The position numbers and the translations under genes were made by a program. Source: Daedaleopsis sinensis (lineage: Eukaryota > Basidiomycota > Agaricomycetes > Polyporales > Polyporaceae). Taken from it: a stretch of 64,000 nt of DNA. The DNA lies in assembly GCA_033807695.1 (NCBI GenBank), contig CM066302.1:1736001-1800000 (forward strand), in the 5' to 3' direction. Below are positions 53,700 to 64,000 of this stretch, piece after piece. Within the stretch, counting starts at the first letter, position 1; every line of letters starts with the position of its first letter. Below the pieces are notes generated by a model that worked only from the letters and a program-made list of their open reading frames with translations, was not told the origin of the DNA and did no database searches.

Positions 53700-56600
53700 C
53701 TACGCATCCATATCGCCCAGCATCCCGAACATCCCCCCTCTCCCTCCACCGCTCTTGCCTTTCCCTCCAGGCTTTTGGACAGCCGCTACGGCAGCGGCAG
53801 CGGCTGCCTGCGCCTTGGCCCTCTTGTCCTTCTTTTTCTGCATCGACGGCGCGAATGCATCCTCCAGGCCGTCTACACATGCCCGCCAGATATCCGCACT
53901 CGGCTCGACCGCAGAGAGCGGAATCCTCCCATTCAGGATGGCGTGGCACGTCGCCCCAGACAGCCGTCGCACGGGGCTCTCGATTGTGGGTGGGAGGAGC
54001 AGGACCTGCGTAAGTTGCTCGATGGCGTCCAGGGCGGCCAACGTCTGTGCGACGAGCTGCACGTGTCGTTCGACGACGGCGACGGCCTCCCTCGTCTCTC
54101 CCTCGGTCTCCATAGAGTCGCGCGGATCCTGTGCCGACATGGATGCGAGCACGGCCTTGGCCTCCGCCTCGGTCCACCTCTCAGCCAGCCTCTCCTTGAC
54201 CCCGGGGTTCTCTTTGGATCGAAGGTGCATAGACCTCACGACCCACCGTACCGCCAGCACACCAATCAGGCTCTCCGCTGATAGACTTGCGACACTCTGC
54301 CGATCCGACGCGAGCGCGCGCAGCAGCGCCGTCTTTCGTAGTCCCTCAGGCCAGAGCTGCGGGGGTACCTGTGAGTCGTCCTCTCCAAGCGAAAGGTCCT
54401 TGACAATCTCTGGAAATGGAGAAACGGCGATCTCTTCCGGCACAAGTCTTGTTCCACGGCGAACGTATTCCGTGACAATTTTGGGACGCCTTGGAGGAGA
54501 CGAAGCAGATGTCGTTGTGTGGGGACTGTGATCTGTGGCTTCTTCGTTATCTGACCCATCGAGCTCCTTCAGAGCACCTCGCAGCCGCGCCAATGGGTCC
54601 TGAGGTGCGATATCCCCATCCTCGTCCTCGTCCTCATCTTCATCCTCTTCTACGACATCGATCAACTCGTCGTCATCATCGTCCTCGTCGCCTTCATCCT
54701 CATCCTGTTGCTCTTCGTCAGGCTCGGGTGCATTGGGAAGTCCGACCCCAGAATCCAACACCGCGTACGTCCACATTCGGATTGGACGTCCAACGCTCCG
54801 CTGCACGGACTCCTTGTCTGGATCTTCGAGGAAAGTCCGTGGCCATGTTGTACCCGTCTGGAGGGCATCCAGGATGTGCGGATCGAGTCCTCCACGCCTA
54901 TACGCATCGACGTACAAGTCTCTAACTTTCTCCAATTTCTCTGCGTATGCCTCCGGTTGCGGGTATTTGCCTATGCCTACACGGGCATCTAACACCGCAG
55001 AACGTTCGGTGACGAGCCGCGAGAGATTTGCTACCAGGGGACACGCCTCCGGAGTATGGAGTGGACACGCGTTTGACACCCATGTCAGTCGTCTCTCCGC
55101 GTCGGCGTCCAGCTCAAAGTCCGCATCACCAGCCTTGGGAATCGCGTATTGCAGCGTCGCCTCCGCGATCCGTTCCACGATGGCCTCCTTCTCTCCTGTC
55201 GCGAACGTGTCGAGCGGACGCACGAGCAGCGCAGTGACGGCGGCATCAATGAGCTCCATGACGCTCCCGATCTGCTTCTTGCCCCTCTTCGCGCTGAACG
55301 CCGCTGCAAGTATCCCGCTCAGTGTGGTCGCGACCCTCGTGATCCGCTGCGCATGGGTCAGCCCGCGTTCGAAAAACAAGCGCTGTAGGTTCGCCTTCGC
55401 CTTCGACTTGATCTCGGCGGTAGTCGGTGGAGGAGGGCTCGAGTCATCTGCGCCAGTACCAGTGAAGTCGTTTCCTAGAAGGGCGCCGAGCAACGGGAGG
55501 AGGGAGACTGGTATCCCCAGGTGGCTCGCAATCGCCGAGGGATCGTACACGACGAACGACAGCGTCAGTTGCCCGTCGGTATCGGCGGGGTCGAGAGCGT
55601 CTGGAGGGAGAATGCCCCTGCCCGCTTTCACGTTCTGGTCTGTAGGGGCAGCGCGCTTCTTCTTTGACTTGCCCTTGCGCACGATTTGGAAGCCATCTTC
55701 ATCCACGTCTCCTTCTCCCCACGCAGAGCTCGCATCGGTATCCGCGGCCGAGTAAACACTCCCCTCGCCATCCCAAGGGACGGAAGAGGTGGACGTAAGT
55801 GTCCAAAGCATCTCGTCGAGGGGGACGTACCCCTGGTAGCCTTCTGCATTGAGAACGACGAAGTCGGAGTCGCGCCCAGCCACGTATGCGCCGAGGCGGC
55901 CTGCGAGTGCTACGGCATATGGATCGCCCTCTTGGTCTGCAAAGTGCACGTTGAGCGGTGACGAGAAGAGGTGTGCCTCTTTGCGAACTTGGCTGTATTC
56001 AGACTCGAGTTGGGAGATGATGCGAACAAGGGTGTCAACACAGGTGCTGTAGGCAAGGGGTGGCAAAATTGCAGTCTCGCGGAGGAAGCGGGGCGCAGCA
56101 CGAGCAGAGGGAGAGGTGCGAAAGAAGAGGAGGCCTGATTTAATGCTGTTCTGGGTGATGCGGGAGACGAGGGTTGGGAACTTGAGTGCGGGGTATGGCC
56201 CTGAGCGAAAAATGAGTTGACGTCACGAAATGACTACAGAGCCAGACTGGGAGGTTCATCATCAGGGAAGCAGTGCCTCGCTAACCGGAATGAAAGACTC
56301 GCGGTGCTCATACGCTAGCCAAGCCAGTAGCAGTGTGGGCCAAGTCCTAGACGTGTAGAAAGGGGGGAGGGGGGATTCGACGACGCACCATCGAAGACAA
56401 AATGCAACTCAAGGCCAATGTCTATCCATGCCCGGACGACGTGCTCAATGAGACGAGCGAAGCGAGGGTATTCGCCGCCGTAGACCCAGGGAAGATCAGC
56501 GCAATGGACGATTTCGTATATGAAGCTAGCGGTCACGATTAAGACAGTGCTATGAGCATGAAGGATTGAGGAGGACGTACGACCATGCATCGACGACTAC

Positions 56601-56711
56601 GGGCACAGGCTGAGGGCTTTGTCCGCTCGAGAGTGGTTTGGAGAGGTTGAGTGAGCGGGAAAAGACGTGCTTGTTTTCGCGCAGGTAGGTTGTGAGGCCA
56701 TGGATGCCCAT
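53700..56711 (-). CDS. Asteroid (XPG-like) nuclease
   Basis: Three exons (56581-56711, 56389-56525, 53700-56200) sum to 2769 bases, giving 922 residues. The N-terminus MGIHGLTTYLREN is the XPG/FEN opening. Acidic residues expected in the active site are present: D41 (VVVDAWS), D89 (FVFDGPYPALKFPT), D178/E180/D182 (HFADQEGDPYAVALA), D200/D202 (GRDSDFVVLN), and LLGNDFTG further on. This is the Asteroid-domain family; the S. pombe member Ast1 acts with Exo1 in DNA end processing, so a nuclear repair role is likely. Between the nuclease core and the C-terminus is a long acidic tract (near DEDEGDEDDDDDELIDVVEE) not needed for catalysis. The C-terminus is Gly/Lys-rich (KPGGKGKSGGGRGGMFGM). The large third exon is intronless. 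Confidence 0.88.
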
Positions 56712-58077
56712 GCCAACGATGGATCGACCGTCGGGGGCTGCTGCAGTCCACACTCACAACCCAAATCCACCACTCTTCTCACACCAGCTGCACGGCCCGG
56801 GTGTCCCGCTAGACCGCCTTCGTGAACTTACCACCAAACCAAGTCAGTCCCAACTCTTACCGTCGTTGGCCATTGCAATTGTCTCCCAGACGTTCTACTG
56901 TACATCACCTACCGACGCTTACCTTGTCTTCTGGTTCGTCCTGCACTCATCACTCCGAAACATGCACCGCGATGGCACGAATTTCTGTGTGACATCGCTG
57001 TCTCTCAAGACCTCAAGGCCTCAAGCTTCAGAATTCAAAGCTTCAAGCCTTGAGCGGGCTGATGAAAGGCGGGGATAGACAGTTCCGTCCTCCCGTTCAG
57101 TAAGAGCTGTACATCGTCTGCCTAGCGGAGACAAAAAGGCGAAGCATCTAGTATGTCACTCAGCAATTACTGCGGCGTCTTGGCACCCTACGGTGATGTA
57201 CCACTTAGTGTTTGCAACGTTCATTCAATTTCTATGCACCTCATGCTGACGTGTAGTCGCGATCGTCGGACTCCGACTCGGAGATGGTGGATGTTTCTGA
57301 GGTCTACATAAGTGTATGGGGCCAGGGACCTGGGGCCAGGGACCCAGCAAGATGCCGTCACTGGATTCCCTCTCCTGGGCTCTCCTGGGGTGTCTTAAAG
57401 TAACCTCCGTCATCCGATGCTCTGTGAATCTTCGTACGCGTCTCACTCTTCAATACATCCTGTGTACAGATGTGTACCCGACACGCAGCCGTATCCGCTC
57501 CCGCAAGGTCCCGCTCACGGTACGTCATTGCTCTTGTCTACTAGATGTTTCATACTTACTCTAGCGATAGGGCCCTCTCAGGAAAGCCTTCCGGGATCGG
57601 GCTGCTTGATTATGTACGAACAGTGATCATTGGCCCGGGAGGCTTGACTTGCTAATGGCAGCCTGTTCACAGTCCAGGTCCGTGTCGCGTCGGACATCAG
57701 TATACAAATGTTACTGTACATACGGACAGTTATGACAAGCCGGAGAGCGACCTGCAGCTGTGCGCAAAACTGCGTGGCACGGTGCGTTCGATATCCTTAG
57801 TCCTCCTTAGTACATTAAAACCGTCCGAAGCCCTCCAGTTTTCAGTCCCGGCTAACTACGGCTAGTAGAAGGCTTGCTGGGACACTCGGCGTGCCGGCAT
57901 GTCCTCGAAGTCGTATAAAACAGGCCCGCCCCGACTCCCCTTTGCTACCAACAACAAACTCTCCTACACAACATTCTCCAACATCCTTTGGCAAGTCTTG
58001 CAACACTCGCTCGACAGCGACTTCTCCATTGACAGTCAACCCACCTATAGCTTGACTATCAGTCATCACTATTGACA
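56712..58077. other. Divergent intergenic region with TATA box
   Basis: About 1.37 kb between the Asteroid gene (start 56711) and the secreted-protein gene (start 58078). A TATA box (tataaaa, 57914-57920) lies about 160 bases before ATG 58078. Short direct repeats occur at 57317-57350 (ggggccaggga twice). No gene supported. Confidence 0.6.
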
Positions 58078-58595
58078 ATGTCAATCAAGCTTGCCATCCT
58101 TAGCACTGTCGCGCTCGCTTGTGCCGTCGCAGTCCAGGGTGCGTCTATCGTCAACGGGGGCAATTCTACGCTTGTCGCGAGAGGTATGCTTCCTGCTACA
58201 TTATTTGTATTTCTACTAAACCATAGTCTACACCCCTAGCCTGCAACCAACGCGACGCGACACGCCCAGTATGCGAAACGTCCAACGGCAGCCCGCTGGC
58301 TTCTGACTGCGCCGAAGCAATCCAACGGCTGGCCACCCACTGCAAACAGAGCAATCCGAACAAGTCACTGTGCAAGACCCAGGTGAAAGTCCGCACGTGC
58401 AAGATCGACGTCTGCGGCCAGGTGGACGCCCAGATTGGGGACGGGGTCGTCTGCGGAGGGTATCTGAAATCGATCCTGAACGAGTGCCAGCACGACGGCC
58501 GCGTTGGCGGGTACATCCGGCCTCTAGAATGCAATGTCAATTGGCCCAGCCAGCCACTAATACACGACTACAAGCTCCAGTTCTCGCATTCATAA
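58078..58595 (+). CDS. Small secreted cysteine-rich protein
   Basis: Two exons (58078-58183, 58240-58595) give 153 residues. MSIKLAILSTVALACAVAVQ is a clear signal peptide, probably cut after QGA; a possible dibasic-like site (LVAR) follows. The mature part has ten cysteines (CNQR, VCET, DCAE, HCKQ, LCKT, TCKI, VCGQ, VCGG, ECQH, ECNV), enough for five disulfides, and ends with KLQFSHS. The intron is 56 bases (GTATGC...CCCTAG). A second GTAAGT at 58602 and acceptor near 58668 suggest an intron in the 3' untranslated region. The TATA box and short 5' region are typical of strongly expressed secreted proteins. No enzymatic family is recognised; candidates are an effector-like or fruiting-associated protein, which is inference. 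Confidence 0.8.
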
Positions 58596-59320
58596 GGGTA
58601 AGTATGATGATCTGCTCGCCCATGGGTTCTATACGTTACTGACCCGCTGTTCCCTTGCTTCGATCAGCCTCATAGCTGCACACGATATCCAAAACAGTCG
58701 GCTTCTTCAAGTTACATATATATCTCGCCCCATAGCTAGGACAATGCATTCTCCAACCCCAGGACTCTACATCTTGTATCGATTTGTGCCTACTAGTGCT
58801 GTCTGTATTGACCAGCCCTCAAAATCTTCCTTAATAATAACCCCATGTAGCATCGAAATTATCATTGCATTGAACACTGCGTGATTAATTACATAAGTAA
58901 GTAAGCTTTCGCCGTCGGAGTGGTGGTGACACATACGGTGACATACCGTTCAGACACGACCGTGACTAGTGATAGACCATTCACAGGACAGAAAGCGCGG
59001 AAGATTTGTGCATTCCCACCAGCTATCTCAAGCCCGCCTAGCTCGTAGTCCGAGTGAGTGAGCTCGAGCACTTCAAGTCTTGCCCAGTCGTTACATGATC
59101 TTCACAAGAGCCGTGAGTCTTGTACCCTGGCCTTCGAACGCTCTTTCTGATCAATGAACTCATTAGAGCTCGTTGAACTCATCGTCGACACACTGATGCG
59201 ACTCAAGCTCCAATTGCAAGTCGCGGCTCTCAGGTGCACAGTCTACCACCGATCCGTTTCCAATGGTGTCTGATGCTCCTCACCTCCAGCATCTTTATCT
59301 GACACGTGCACTGGCTCAAC
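58596..59320. other. Intergenic stretch
   Basis: About 720 bases between the secreted-protein gene and the HET gene. The likely 3' UTR intron (58602 to about 58668) belongs to the former. A short minus-strand frame at 58889-59071 has no motif. Confidence 0.5.
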
Positions 59321-61291
59321 ATGCCGATGTACCTTCTCAACACGACCACGTATGAGCTCAGACGCTTCGACGCCGAGAGTGACTCACGGCCTCCCTATGC
59401 GATCCTGTCCCATACATGGAACAAGACAGAAGTCTCCTTCGCTGACCTCCAGAAAGGCTTCAGATCCGCTTCGAAGCTCCCGGGCTGGGACAAGATCGAA
59501 CGCTTCTGCCAAATCGCGAAGAAAGACGGCTACGACTGGGGCTGGGACGACACCTGCTGCATCAACAAGTCTAGCAGCGCGGAAGAGTCTGAAGCCATCA
59601 ACTCCATGTACGCTTTCTACTCGTCCGCCAAGGTCTGTTATGCGTACCTGGACGATGTCCGCGATCCGAGCAGGCAGAACCCCCGCGCCATCGACTCATC
59701 CTTCCGCAACAGCAGGTGGTTCACCCGTGGGTGGACCCTCCAGGAGCTCATCGCACCAAAAGTCATCTTCTTCATGTCCGAGAACTGGCACCGCCTCGGC
59801 ACCAAACTGTCCCTCGTAGCTACCATCCAGCAAATCACTGGTGTAGACCACGACGTGCTCATCCATAAGCGCTTCCTAGGAGAGGTCAGCATCGCCCGCC
59901 GCATGTCGTGGGCCTCCTGCCGGAAAACGACGCGGATCGAGGACAGGGCATACTCGCTCCTAGGAATATTCAGCGTTAGCATGCCAGCAATCTACGGCGA
60001 GGGCGCACAGGCATTCGTCCGGCTCCAGCTCGAAATCATTAGACAGTCCTCCGACCAGAGCATCTTCGCATGGGGTCGCGTCCACAATTACCAGGTCTTC
60101 CTCGACAACCACACGTCCCTCTCCGACAGCCACGAATGGAACCTTCAGTTCCGCTGCCTGCTTGCCTCGTCTCTTGATCTCTTCGATGGCTGTGGTGACG
60201 TCGAGCCTGTATCCATCGAGGATTTCAACAACACCCTGGGAATCTCCATTGACTCACCCGAGTACAACCTCACCAACTACGGCGTCCAAATCCATCTTCC
60301 GTTATATCCTATCCCCTCGCTGGACGCCTCTTTTGCTGTGTTAGCTTGCAGACACTCGGTTACTGGGCATTTCGTGACACTCCTCCTCTCTCGGAAGTCC
60401 GGGAGTCCGAATGGGTATTGGGTCGGGATGTATCCCTTCGATCGTCCTCTCCCGCATATGCACCCGTACTTCCGTGCGTTCTGTATCCCCTCAGCTACTA
60501 TCATCAGCGCGCAGAACCTCCGCGTTACCCGCATGTATCTCCACAGTCACAACCTGAACCCGCAGCGGAGCTACGCGGAAGGCTTTGCGCAGAACCAGCT
60601 TGTCCGACACGGAGGGGGCGCAAGCCCGTACTCCGGGCCTACCAGGTTCAGGTTCATATTCCAGGGCTGGCTGCTGCAGAGGCTCCGAAAGCTCGGATTC
60701 GAGACCATGGGATGGAAAAATCTGAAGGTCGTGACCACGGGTTGGACACCTATGCGGCTCTGGCACAGGACCGAACAAGACCTTTCGGTGACATTCGACA
60801 CACTGAGCAAAACCGCCGTCGTGAGCCACGCCGCCATCCTCTTCCGGGACACACAGCGCGGTCTCGCGTTCGCTGTTACCATTGGCGTGCTGCTGGACCC
60901 CAAGCCCAGTGTATGGTCGGCGGTCTTCATCAAGGGGTGGCAGGATGCTGGCATCGACTGGCAGGGCGACGACCACAGTGTGATCAAACGCATTTGGGAA
61001 CGTGCGCGAGTCGTCGTTGACGACCCCCGGCAGCTGAGGCATTACACAGTCGGTGGCACGGACGAGGGAAGCATCGGCGGTCTATCCTTTGGCAAGGGTC
61101 AAGAAGGGGGCACAATCAGAATCAACTTCTTGCCGTGGCTGTCTCAAGAAGAGGCGGTCACGGTGGGGAAGCAGACCATGACCCATGTCGTCGATTTGGA
61201 GTTGGACATTTGGGATGTGAGCCTTGAAAACGGCGCTGATGAGGCTGATAACATGTCAGTCTTCGCAAGCGGCAGAGAAACCTGTATTTAA
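59321..61291 (+). CDS. HET-domain (heterokaryon incompatibility type) protein
   Basis: One uninterrupted frame of 656 residues from ATG 59321 (MPMYLLNTTTYELRRFDAES); the ATG at 59306 is less likely because the family starts with 'M.LLNT'. The N-terminal 150 residues are a HET domain: PYAILSHTW at 25-33, WGWDDTCCINKSSSAEESEA, CYAYLDDV and WFTRGWTLQELIAP. The next block (CRKTTRIEDRAYSLLGIFSV, MPAIYGEGAQAFVRLQLEII) is the usual HET follower region, and the C-terminal half matches the DUF8212-type extension in basidiomycetes. HET proteins trigger cell death on non-self recognition, so this is a candidate recognition gene. There is no NACHT or repeat domain. It is the only long intronless gene in the right half. 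Confidence 0.92.
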   Translation: MPMYLLNTTTYELRRFDAESDSRPPYAILSHTWNKTEVSFADLQKGFRSASKLPGWDKIERFCQIAKKDGYDWGWDDTCCINKSSSAEESEAINSMYAFYSSAKVCYAYLDDVRDPSRQNPRAIDSSFRNSRWFTRGWTLQELIAPKVIFFMSENWHRLGTKLSLVATIQQITGVDHDVLIHKRFLGEVSIARRMSWASCRKTTRIEDRAYSLLGIFSVSMPAIYGEGAQAFVRLQLEIIRQSSDQSIFAWGRVHNYQVFLDNHTSLSDSHEWNLQFRCLLASSLDLFDGCGDVEPVSIEDFNNTLGISIDSPEYNLTNYGVQIHLPLYPIPSLDASFAVLACRHSVTGHFVTLLLSRKSGSPNGYWVGMYPFDRPLPHMHPYFRAFCIPSATIISAQNLRVTRMYLHSHNLNPQRSYAEGFAQNQLVRHGGGASPYSGPTRFRFIFQGWLLQRLRKLGFETMGWKNLKVVTTGWTPMRLWHRTEQDLSVTFDTLSKTAVVSHAAILFRDTQRGLAFAVTIGVLLDPKPSVWSAVFIKGWQDAGIDWQGDDHSVIKRIWERARVVVDDPRQLRHYTVGGTDEGSIGGLSFGKGQEGGTIRINFLPWLSQEEAVTVGKQTMTHVVDLELDIWDVSLENGADEADNMSVFASGRETCI

Positions 61292-61912
61292 TCTCGACGC
61301 ACCTCTGATCCCTAGCTGAAGTAGTATAAGACAGCGGTGTACACCACGTCTTCGGTCAGGCTAGCTGAGATAGTCGGTTCTTGCTCATGAACCATTCGCA
61401 GCACCATTCTAGTCGATGGTAGTAGCACTGAAAATAGGTGGCCCACGATACACAAGCTTGGAGGGTATTCAGACTTGCAAGAAATATGTAGGCGTATTGT
61501 AGGCTAGTAGTCCATGCGACCGGTCGGAGGCTAGCGCACCTTCTGAAGCGCACCTTTTAGAACGCACCTTCTGAATACATGACCTTCCGTGACAATATGA
61601 TAAAAATCTAACTATTCACGGCCACGATTTCGAACAATGCAACCCAATGCAACCGTGAATGGACGTACCAAAACGATGCATATAAGAATGTGCATTGTGC
61701 ACGAACCAACCCGTCCAAAAAGGAGGGTCTAATCGACACTACGATCTCGGTTTCACCTTGCTCTCACTGGTGTAAGGTTAGAGCATGCTGCATGCATTCG
61801 ACACAACGCCGATACAACCGCAGACCTGAATAAGCTTCGCAACCAGTGTGAGCTCATGTATCTACAGACCGATTCTGATACGCACTGGAATTCGACAAGA
61901 CCGCCATGATAG
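61292..61912. other. Intergenic stretch with a short tandem repeat
   Basis: About 620 bases. At 61534-61575 the unit gcgcaccttctgaa is present as three imperfect copies (gcgcaccttctgaa, gcgcaccttttagaa, cgcaccttctgaa). No gene supported. Confidence 0.6.
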
Positions 61913-63023
61913 TCATCCATCAGCCTTCTCAATGACTTCGTCCAAAATGCTCTGTGAGATAATCACCATCTTGATGAAGCGCATGATGGTCTTGACGACA
62001 TTGTCTATGTCCGGAAGTGGGAACAAGTCGTCAAAAGAACTAGTCCGCTCGACTCTATGGGTCTATGAGGAAGTTTGCATGAACAAAGCAGGCCTACGCT
62101 CGGCACGCACCCGTATTCGCGACAGTAGGATTCGATGTCTTCATAATATCGTCCGGCATTGTACAAGAACCGGGCCGCGATGGCGCCCTCATCACGGTTA
62201 GCGTCGAATTCGTCCTGCGTGATGTCGTGGTGCCACGGCAAGTTCCTCTTTGCGTCCATGCACCTTTGGCGAAGATCTGACTCGCGCTCAGCAAACGCAG
62301 GGAAGTAGTCGACCAAGAGGTCGGGAAGCGGAGGGTGAATATCGGGGTTGAAGGTCCGCCAGACATGGTGAACGTGCTAGAGTATGAGAGATACAACGTA
62401 AGTGATGACTATCTGGTACGCAAGGAAGCGAAACGGAAAGAGATCTCAGTCGGCCAATATTTATCAACGCCGATAGCAGGGGCTATGAGATCATAAACGC
62501 ATATCGCAGAAGAAGAGTAAACGAACCAGCAAACAGCAGGCATGTATGATTTGGCGGTAGACGGTCCGTTGAGCATCACGCACGATCGGCTGCCCGATTC
62601 TTCTCAGCTTGTCGGCGATGTCGTTGTCAGGTAACAAGGCAGCGAAGAGACCCGAAGAGCATAGGAGAGCGTCGAGGGTGTCAAGAAGACGTTTACGTAT
62701 GGTCTCGAGATGTACCAAGAGTCGCAGAAGGCTAGGGATTTCCTGGAGGAGAAAGGAAGGCTGTATAATGTTGCGGATGGCATAGACGACGAGAGAGAGC
62801 GGGGGACACGACGTTGTGGGAGCGGATGGCAGGACGTCGTATTTGAGACGCTCTGGTTAACCATCGTTAGTGTCGATGCGCGCACGTTGAGAGGAGCAAG
62901 ACAAAGACCGTAGACGCTTGCGTGGATCTTGTGGTCGCCGTAGCTGGCGTCGTCCATCGATTTCACGGTGTCGAGGAGAGCGTCCAGATGTTTGGACGCA
63001 GCCGTTGAGGTGGACTCGGCCAT
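61913..63023 (-). CDS. Unknown helical protein of 274 residues
   Basis: Four exons (62916-63023, 62527-62850, 62111-62376, 61913-62039) sum to 825 bases, giving 274 residues. It starts MAESTSTAASKHLDALLDTV and is helical throughout (IPSLLRLLVHLETIRKRLLD, LPDNDIADKLRRIGQPIVRD, VHHVWRTFNPDIHPPLPDLL, NRDEGAIAARFLYNAGRYYE), ending KMVIISQSILDEVIEKADG. The splice junctions join cleanly; the first acceptor is read as ccagag. No family recognised; it could be an agaricomycete-specific protein. It is head to head with the next gene, 214 bases apart. Confidence 0.6.
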
Positions 63024-63237
63024 CGGGGGAGCAGGAGAAAGGAGAGTATCGGAGAGAGAGTGGCGAGAGAATGAAGGAGGAGGACAAAGGAACACGCCCA
63101 CGTGACACGCGCGTTGTTGAACAAAGGACGCGAAGGGATGCGGCGATTCCCACGGTGTTTAAACACGAAGGCCATCTCGGACGCCGACTCCGAGCCCCCC
63201 GCCGCCGTCCCGGTCCCGCCTCTCGTCGCCCGACGCG
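63024..63237. promoter_or_regulatory. Short bidirectional promoter region
   Basis: 214 bases between divergent start codons at 63023 (minus) and 63238 (plus). Both genes must take their core promoters from here, so co-regulation is likely. I see no clear TATA box. Confidence 0.5.
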
Positions 63238-64000
63238 ATGAGCTCTGCCCGTCCCCTCCGCGAACGCTTGCAGTCCAACTCCCCAGATCCCGAGCTCGGT
63301 AGGCCGACGACCCCCCTCCGCATCAACAAGCATTCCCCTCAGCCCCGCCAGGGTCTCTCTCCCCGTCAGGGTTCGTCGCATCCTCCCATCCAGGTCGCCC
63401 GCAGGTCTTCAAACAGCTTCAAGCATGTTCGCGAGAACAACCTCGTCACCAAGTCCCCGTTTCGCACCTTCATCCCCCAAGCTTTGGGAGCCTCCCCCTC
63501 TCCCCGTAGAGTCAGCGGTGAAAAGCGTCCTCGGCCTACCTCAATGCAGGCCTCCGCCGAGAACGAGAAGCCGCTCGGGTTCAAGCGAAGACAATCCAAG
63601 TGCTTCCAAGGCCTCCTACAGAAGGAACCCGTCACCAAGTCCCCATTCCGCCAGCCAACAGACTCTTCGCCCCCTCTAGACGTCCCTCCTCCAGTCCCCC
63701 CCAAGATGAAGCTCGTGTCCGACCTCCCACCGTCTGCGATACCTGTCGCGACCCCTCATCGCGGCGTCTTATCCGACACTCGTAGGATCCATGGCCCCCG
63801 TAGCTATGGTGAGCGCCGTCTGCCTAAGGGTAAAACCGTGACATTCGACGAGAAGTGCGACGTCCTCGAGTTCGAGAGAGACGATTTCATCGAGGAAGTC
63901 TCATACGACGAGGATGGATATGGCTATGGCTACAGCTACGAAGATGGTCGTGACGAGGACACTGAGATGGACGAGAGCTACGACAGTGCCGACCAGGTGG
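63238..64000 (+). CDS. 5' part of an unknown Pro/Ser-rich gene, runs off the right edge
   Basis: From ATG 63238 (MSSARPLRERLQSNSPDPEL) the frame is open for 254 codons to the window end. It is rich in Ser/Pro/Arg with two copies of VTKSPFR (near residues 76 and 142), a PPPVPPK motif of the SH3-ligand type, and a conserved-looking segment RRLPKGKTVTFDEKCDVLEF followed by a long Asp/Glu/Tyr stretch (DEDGYGYGYSYEDGRDEDT). The 'KxVTFDExCDVxEF' block recurs, as I remember, in basidiomycete cytoskeleton- or septation-related proteins, but I cannot name the gene. The catalytic or folded part would lie beyond 64000. Confidence 0.6.
   Translation, partial: MSSARPLRERLQSNSPDPELGRPTTPLRINKHSPQPRQGLSPRQGSSHPPIQVARRSSNSFKHVRENNLVTKSPFRTFIPQALGASPSPRRVSGEKRPRPTSMQASAENEKPLGFKRRQSKCFQGLLQKEPVTKSPFRQPTDSSPPLDVPPPVPPKMKLVSDLPPSAIPVATPHRGVLSDTRRIHGPRSYGERRLPKGKTVTFDEKCDVLEFERDDFIEEVSYDEDGYGYGYSYEDGRDEDTEMDESYDSADQV

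Noticed and set aside
56202..56388. A small extra exon (YEHRESFIP) between the second and third exons of the Asteroid gene
   Set aside because: Including it breaks the frame, while one intron across the whole interval gives the family sequence FVFDGPYPALKFPT.

Overview
This window looks like nuclear DNA of a filamentous basidiomycete, most likely an agaricomycete of the polypore type. The evidence is many short GT-AG introns of about 47-70 bases, a NoxR-type NADPH oxidase activator, a HET/DUF8212-type protein, an Asteroid (XPG-like) nuclease, and remnants of Helitron, Plavaka (CACTA-like), Ty3/gypsy and KDZ-associated CxC genes, all of which are typical of agaricomycete genomes.

There are two compartments with a boundary near 36.9-37.2 kb. 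The left part (1 to about 36.9 kb) is a transposon-rich accessory region made almost entirely of decayed mobile DNA. In order it holds: a frameshifted Helitron helicase N-terminus (1-1905, minus); a cluster of intron-rich genes I do not recognise (2843-9634), two of which lie inside a 4.65 kb element bounded by 340/402 bp terminal inverted repeats (7562-12213); a broken copy of a multicopy agaricomycete protein family (12751-15341); a cysteine-cluster gene with a nonsense codon (15621-16830); a 2.5 kb foldback element whose ends carry 42 bp tandem units (17547-20098); coiled-coil and low-complexity remnants (20396-22036); a cysteine-rich/WPxDFY-type family pseudogene (22544-24047); a gene remnant with two SUMO-interaction-like motifs (24447-25877); a KDZ-associated CxC5/CxC6 gene (26005-27499); a Hst3/4-type sirtuin fragment (28240-28954); a Plavaka transposase C-terminus (29245-30556); a 660 bp MITE (30557-31216); and a gag-protease block of a gypsy element (31217 to about 34500).

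The right part (37.2-64 kb) is gene-dense, GC-richer and apparently intact. It holds noxR; a 1263-residue microcephalin-type BRCT protein with an N-terminal PIP-box; a coiled-coil protein; a PPxY-containing small protein; a basic-tailed unknown protein; a NAD kinase with a mitochondrial-type leader; an Asteroid nuclease; a secreted ten-cysteine protein; a HET protein; an unknown 274-residue protein; and the 5' part of an unknown gene running off the right edge. I solved exon structures by hand for most of these, and the exon sums are multiples of three.

Functionally, the right half mixes redox (NoxR uses NADPH-linked oxidase complexes, NAD kinase supplies NADP), genome maintenance (BRCT protein, Asteroid nuclease) and non-self recognition (HET). 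Nothing suggests an operon or a dedicated pathway. In the left half, most in-frame stop codons are ones that a C-to-T change in CGA, CAG or CAA would create, which fits inactivation of methylated repeats. The least explained material is the 2.8-12.2 kb gene cluster and long-TIR element.
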